64,000 bases of DNA from Xenorhabdus mauleonii (lineage in GTDB: Bacteria > Pseudomonadota > Gammaproteobacteria > Enterobacterales > Enterobacteriaceae), in contig NZ_FORG01000016.1 of NCBI RefSeq assembly GCF_900113945.1, positions 38,010-102,009 on the forward strand. The letters are read 5' to 3'. How positions within the stretch are numbered: the first letter of the stretch is position 1; each line of letters starts with the position of its first letter. Shown here in pieces: positions 60,798 through 64,000 of this stretch. The position numbers and the translations under genes were made by a program. The notes under the pieces were generated by a model. It did not search any database and was not told the origin of the DNA. It saw nothing but the letters and a program-made list of their open reading frames with translations.

Positions 60798-61333
60798 TAT
60801 TTCACTTCCTCCAGACCGGGGATTAAAATCTGCATTTCATTAGCCAGTTGCTCCCTTGCAGATTCAATTCTCTGCTTCTCGCCACCAACACCCCAGCCGT
60901 TCATTATTCTTGCTGCCGTACTGACCCTGCGTTTCTTACTTTGGTATTCAAGTTCAAGTCGATTTGCCTGAGCAAACTTACCTAAGTGACCAAGAATAAA
61001 AGCACGGAAGGTTTGGTAAACTTTTACTTCGAACGCTGGCGAAAGCCATGCAGCATAACGCAGAGCAATTAACTCATGCGCCCATGTGCCGCGATAAGCC
61101 CCACCACGAATGACATCAAGTATTTGTTTTTCTTCCAAAGTGTTTTTTAGCACTTTGGAAACTTCATCAATAAATGCTTGAATTCCATCAGAAGAAATAA
61201 ACTGACTTGGCACTTGCCATTTTTGCGCCAGACCTCCTGCTATTGCAGCTTTATGCAAATCATTAAGGTTATAGGTGCCATACTCATTACTACGAACACT
61301 GATATTTTCAATTACGATAGTGGGATATTGCAT
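60797..61333 (-). CDS. KilA-N domain phage protein
   Basis: About 178 residues (start 61333; 61345 is an alternative). KilA-N DNA-binding domain: NEYGTYNLNDLHKAA, then GGAYRGTWAHELIALRYAAWLSPAFEVKVYQTF. The short C-terminus has a coiled segment. Probably an antirepressor-like or regulatory protein. Confidence 0.85.
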   Translation of the reverse strand: MQYPTIVIENISVRSNEYGTYNLNDLHKAAIAGGLAQKWQVPSQFISSDGIQAFIDEVSKVLKNTLEEKQILDVIRGGAYRGTWAHELIALRYAAWLSPAFEVKVYQTFRAFILGHLGKFAQANRLELEYQSKKRRVSTAARIMNGWGVGGEKQRIESAREQLANEMQILIPGLEEVK

Positions 61334-61345
61334 AACGTTTACCAT

Positions 61346-61669
61346 CTCTATGAAATGAACCCTCGCCGAAATAGGAATGCCAGCCCACCGAGGCTCGCCA
61401 GCTCTGCTGACATCCTCGAAGGCTCACTTCTATAGGGTAGGTTCGGTGGATTTTAAAGTGCGCTTTCGGTGCGCAGGAAATGCAGATACAAAAAAGCCAC
61501 CACGAATGTGATGGCAGGGGTTATTGCTTTAACCACTCAAGGGAATGGGTAAAGGAATATTGTTTTTAATTTCAGTGAGTAACTAATAGTTAAGAATTAT
61601 TCGCTTGTTTTGTGGTGGGGATGGGGGTAGAGGTTGTTATAAATGTGTTCAGGCTTAAGGAAAGTCTTT
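61346..61669. other. intergenic region between KilA-N gene and the C2H2 gene
   Basis: About 320 bases between divergent genes. It holds the minus-strand terminator at 61490-61515 and presumably both promoters; none can be assigned with confidence. Confidence 0.5.
61490..61515 (-). terminator. terminator on the minus strand
   Basis: Stem GCCATCAC / GTGGTGGC around ATTC, then TTTTTT read on the minus strand. It would end transcription coming from the lysis genes after it has crossed the plus-strand C2H2 gene in antisense. Confidence 0.8.
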
Positions 61670-62608
61670 ATGTATATATGTGAGATTTGTCGTCAAAGCT
61701 ATAAAACCGGGTCCGGTCTGGACTCGCATATGCGGACGCAGCATCCTACAGAACGACAGCAACAAGCTAAACCCCTTAGTCAATCAGAACAAGATATATT
61801 GAATAGAGCCTTGGCTTCTGTTTCATCCAATCGTCCGCCAGTTGCACAAAAGAATCCTCCTCCACACGGCTACAATATCCCGTCAGCTCAAAGTCAGGTG
61901 AGTGGAGCAATGAGGTCTCGACCTCAACAACATAACCAGAATCGCTCTAACCCTATGGCGGCACCACCAAGTCTTTTCGGTCAACGCCCACAACTACCTC
62001 AATCTGGAAGTGCGATGGGGTATCCGGCACAACAGCTCTCCTCTTTACAACAAGGGCAACATTATCCCCCTCAACGTAATATTCAGGCTACTTACGCTCC
62101 AGTTGGTGGAGCAGTGAGGCAGCAAAAGTCATTAAATTGGGAAGATGACCCTCTTATTGCAAGCTGTATAATCCGCGCACAACCTCAAATTGGGCAGCCA
62201 ATATCACGATCTGGCCTAGAGAATGAACTGAGCGAATACTTTTATCTGGGTGTGCCACCTTCTCCCTCTCCATCGCCAATACAAAGAAGCTCACCACCTC
62301 AATCTGGTGGGCCAATAAGGCGCCAAGCTCAACACCACCACCAAAGTCGCTACAATCCGGTGTCTGCTTCTATAAATCCAGCATCACGAAATCAACCCAT
62401 GCGACCACGTGACCCCGTGGCTGCCCGGTTACTTGCTAATCGCCCACAATCACCTCAATTTGACGGTGCAAGGGGGAACCCAGCACAACAGCCCGTTCAT
62501 CACCCACCACTACCTCTGCTTACCGATGCAAAAGTCGACGAAGTAACTCTAACAACTTCAGCACCAACTGGATACCCTGGCCTTGAAAGTTGGTTCCCAA
62601 AAAAATGA
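61670..62608 (+). CDS. C2H2 zinc-finger protein with Pro/Gln-rich tail
   Basis: 312 residues from ATG 61670 with AAGGAAA seven bases upstream; a 9-codon extension lacks a ribosome site. Residues 2-26 form a classical C2H2 finger: Cys4, Cys7, His20, His25, with Tyr11 and Leu17 at the hydrophobic positions (C-x2-C-x3-Y-x5-L-x2-H-x4-H). Residues 30-300 are low complexity, rich in Pro, Gln, Ser and Asn, with two related segments (78-122 and 212-274). No membrane segment or signal peptide. It faces against all prophage genes around it, as a cargo (moron) gene would. Function unknown; a secreted effector or a DNA-binding protein are both possible. Confidence 0.8.
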   Translation: MYICEICRQSYKTGSGLDSHMRTQHPTERQQQAKPLSQSEQDILNRALASVSSNRPPVAQKNPPPHGYNIPSAQSQVSGAMRSRPQQHNQNRSNPMAAPPSLFGQRPQLPQSGSAMGYPAQQLSSLQQGQHYPPQRNIQATYAPVGGAVRQQKSLNWEDDPLIASCIIRAQPQIGQPISRSGLENELSEYFYLGVPPSPSPSPIQRSSPPQSGGPIRRQAQHHHQSRYNPVSASINPASRNQPMRPRDPVAARLLANRPQSPQFDGARGNPAQQPVHHPPLPLLTDAKVDEVTLTTSAPTGYPGLESWFPKK

Positions 62609-62676
62609 GGAAAACTGAGATGACAAAATGCAATATCAAGATCCATTGACACTACGCCCCAACACATTCCTACACC

Positions 62677-62699
62677 CCAGAATCATTTGCTCTGGGGTG
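62677..62699. terminator. hairpin between C2H2 gene and membrane-protein gene
   Basis: Arms CCCCAGA / TCTGGGG separated by nine bases, between the convergent ends. No good T-run, so termination is uncertain. Confidence 0.45.
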
Positions 62700-62707
62700 G
62701 AAACAAG

Positions 62708-63067
62708 TCATCTAATGAGTGATGCGGCATATTCAATTAACCAAACTTTGGGGGCTACAACTATCTGGATGACGGTAAAAGCGCAGCGTAGGGAGATAAA
62801 GCCAAGTACACAAACAACTACAAAAAGGACTATATATATACCGCCTTCATTGTAAATATTGCTTTCTATTGCTTTCTTCCATGTATAACCAGCTAATAAC
62901 GCCAAAGTCAGAAATAAGATAAATAACAAACTAGTTACCCAAAGCTGCCAAAGCATCAATTGTTCTATGACTGTGGGTAATTGGTCTTTACCAAAGTCAA
63001 CCAAACCGTCCATACCGGACAATGCTTTGTTAACCAGCTCAGCCAATACCTTATCTGTGTTTTCCAT
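62708..63067 (-). CDS. phage membrane protein, possibly holin-like
   Basis: 119 residues, two clear membrane segments (about 40-62 and 78-98), amphipathic N-terminus and C-terminal APKVWLIEYAASLIR. This C-terminal motif is familiar from small phage membrane proteins near lysis genes. It starts four bases after Rz stops. It may be a second holin or antiholin. Confidence 0.6.
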   Translation of the reverse strand: MENTDKVLAELVNKALSGMDGLVDFGKDQLPTVIEQLMLWQLWVTSLLFILFLTLALLAGYTWKKAIESNIYNEGGIYIVLFVVVCVLGFISLRCAFTVIQIVVAPKVWLIEYAASLIR

Positions 63068-63071
63068 CGCT

Positions 63072-63521
63072 TCACCTACACTCAGTCTTCACATAATCCC
63101 TCAATCCAAGGAACTGGGCTTCGAGGGTTTCAAGTTCTCCGAGGAGACGGACATAATCTTGTTCAGCGTCTTTCTCCAGTCGGGCGGGTCTTGAACCATC
63201 CAAGCCGGCGGGGGAAGCGGTTTCAGGCACTGGGCATTCTGCCCTGACGTACACGCGCTTAACGTGAGTGCGCAAATCATCGCTAAGCTGAGTGATTTTA
63301 GATTTGGCATTCGTGAGTTCCTGTAAGCGGGTGGTGTCTATTTCGGAAAGGTGTTTGATGCGTTCTTGCTGGTCTTTGATTGCGATGACCTGTGTTTGGT
63401 ATTTCGTCTCCAGTTCATCATAATCTTTGGCCTTTTGCTGATACTCACTGTAATAGAACCAAAGCAGGCCAGCGATGACAGCAAAAGCACCAAGGGCGAA
63501 ATATCGGCTGTTAAGCCTCAC
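63072..63521 (-). CDS. Rz-like inner-membrane spanin
   Basis: 149 residues from a GTG that overlaps the endolysin stop (GTGA). One N-terminal membrane anchor (about 8-25) followed by a long coiled coil (KAKDYDELETKYQTQVIAIK and beyond). Works with Rz1 to fuse the membranes at lysis. Confidence 0.85.
   Translation of the reverse strand: MRLNSRYFALGAFAVIAGLLWFYYSEYQQKAKDYDELETKYQTQVIAIKDQQERIKHLSEIDTTRLQELTNAKSKITQLSDDLRTHVKRVYVRAECPVPETASPAGLDGSRPARLEKDAEQDYVRLLGELETLEAQFLGLRDYVKTECR
63101..63310 (-). CDS. Rz1-like outer-membrane spanin lipoprotein
   Basis: 69 residues entirely nested inside the Rz gene in another frame. Signal peptide with lipobox LSAC at residue 20, then a Pro-rich mature part (LKPLPPPAW, DPPDW), typical of Rz1. 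Confidence 0.82.
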   Translation of the reverse strand: MPNLKSLSLAMICALTLSACTSGQNAQCLKPLPPPAWMVQDPPDWRKTLNKIMSVSSENLKPSKPSSLD

Positions 63522-63919
63522 AGCATCTCAAACGCTTTTTCAAACGTCGCCTCGGAATAAGGTTGCTTGCCGTTCTCGTGTCGGATAATTGCCTTAGCCA
63601 GCGCAATCAATGTGGGTTTGTTGATTTCGATTTTCTCGAACTGGCCAACATTGAGCATTTTGGCAACACCGTTAATGTAAGCCGTGGTGTTGTTCTCTAT
63701 TGAAGGTGCCCAGCGGTTGATAATCTTAGACACGCTGTTATGTCCGCCTTTATGGTAATTGCACAGCAGCTTCATCAGTGCCCGAATACCATATTCAGGA
63801 GACTCAAACCGACAGAACCGTTTTTCTATGTTCGGGTCATGTGGCAGCAAGCCTTGCCATTTATTTGCCGAGTTATGATCAATATTGCCGGGATTATTGT
63901 TGCGTATGCCTCTGGTCAT
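63518..63919 (-). CDS. phage endolysin (muramidase-like)
   Basis: 133 residues. Begins RGIRNNNPGNIDH, the start of a family of phage lysozyme-like peptidoglycan hydrolases, with AYINGVAKMLNV near residue 85. No signal peptide, so a holin is needed. ATG shares a base with the upstream stop (TGATG). Confidence 0.82.
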   Translation of the reverse strand: MTRGIRNNNPGNIDHNSANKWQGLLPHDPNIEKRFCRFESPEYGIRALMKLLCNYHKGGHNSVSKIINRWAPSIENNTTAYINGVAKMLNVGQFEKIEINKPTLIALAKAIIRHENGKQPYSEATFEKAFEML

Positions 63920-64000
63920 CAGATTATTCCCCGCTCTCTGTCAGCCCTTACAAGTAACTTGGTCAGCCGATAACGGTTTTCTAAATTGAAGTGATCCCAA
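63919..64000 (-). CDS. C-terminal end of a holin-like gene (cut by window)
   Basis: A minus-strand frame enters from the right edge and reads HFNLENRYRLTKLLVRADRE then RGII and stop at 63919. The charged tail and position directly before endolysin fit the cytoplasmic end of a phage holin. The membrane part is outside the window. Confidence 0.55.
   Translation of the reverse strand, partial: WDHFNLENRYRLTKLLVRADRERGII

Noticed and set aside
1..64000. CRISPR arrays, toxin-antitoxin pairs or biosynthetic clusters
   Set aside because: No regularly spaced repeat array, cas gene, typical toxin-antitoxin pair or NRPS/PKS domain was seen on either strand.

Overview
This 64 kb window is an AT-rich gammaproteobacterial chromosome segment. 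Gene content and order follow the Enterobacterales backbone (nagZ-thiK-lpoB-hinT, the fab cluster, rne, sbcB, lysP-yeiE-yeiH-nfo, efpL-lpxT-mepS, rsuA-radD-rplY-yejKLM-tRNA-Pro). The low GC, ERIC-like repeats, a PA-IL type lectin and some lost enteric genes suggest Xenorhabdus or Photorhabdus (Morganellaceae). That genus call is an inference from gene content; no marker gene was compared.

Layout. 1-19.6 kb: core genes, mostly on the minus strand, for cell-wall recycling and synthesis (nagZ, lpoB, mltG), replication (holB, tmk), folate (pabC), the fatty acid cluster plsX-fabHDG-acpP-fabF behind rpmF-yceD, and then rluC and rne. 19.6-24.85 kb: tmaR and an acetyltransferase, followed by an insertion hotspot in the 5' end of sbcB. 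A decayed element of about 4 kb lies between two identical 20-bp copies of the sbcB start region. It carries a phage tail-fibre gene, a PA-IL/LecA-like lectin, fibre remnants, two dead IS3-family elements and a truncated integrase. A second integrase remnant left of the first copy points to successive integrations. 24.8-38.3 kb: sbcB, dld, a PuuP-like putrescine importer behind an overlapping upstream ORF, an iron-siderophore ABC transporter plus TonB receptor with a Fur-box-like site, lysP and yeiE. 38.5-56.5 kb: yeiH, nfo, an orphan fruK that keeps a consensus Cra operator although fruB and fruA are gone, a NUDIX hydrolase, mtr, efpL, two tiny fimbrial-like secreted proteins, lpxT, mepS, yejG, bcr, rsuA, radD, rplY, yejK, yejL, yejM and tRNA-Pro(GGG).

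56.5-64 kb: a prophage abuts the tRNA-Pro gene and continues past the right edge. Read on the minus strand it has a lysis cassette (holin end, endolysin, Rz with nested Rz1, a membrane protein), a KilA-N gene, small and large terminase, and a chimeric ORF joining the start of a portal-like protein to the end of a tail fibre. The head and tail genes in between are missing, so the prophage should be defective. On the opposite strand, between the lysis and KilA-N genes, is a 312-residue protein with a textbook C2H2 zinc finger followed by a Pro/Gln-rich repetitive tail. This is the most unusual gene in the window.

The best candidates for something undescribed are the zinc-finger cargo gene, the sbcB attachment array with its fibre-lectin cargo, the portal-fibre fusion, the upstream ORF coupled to puuP, and the orphan Cra-site fruK.
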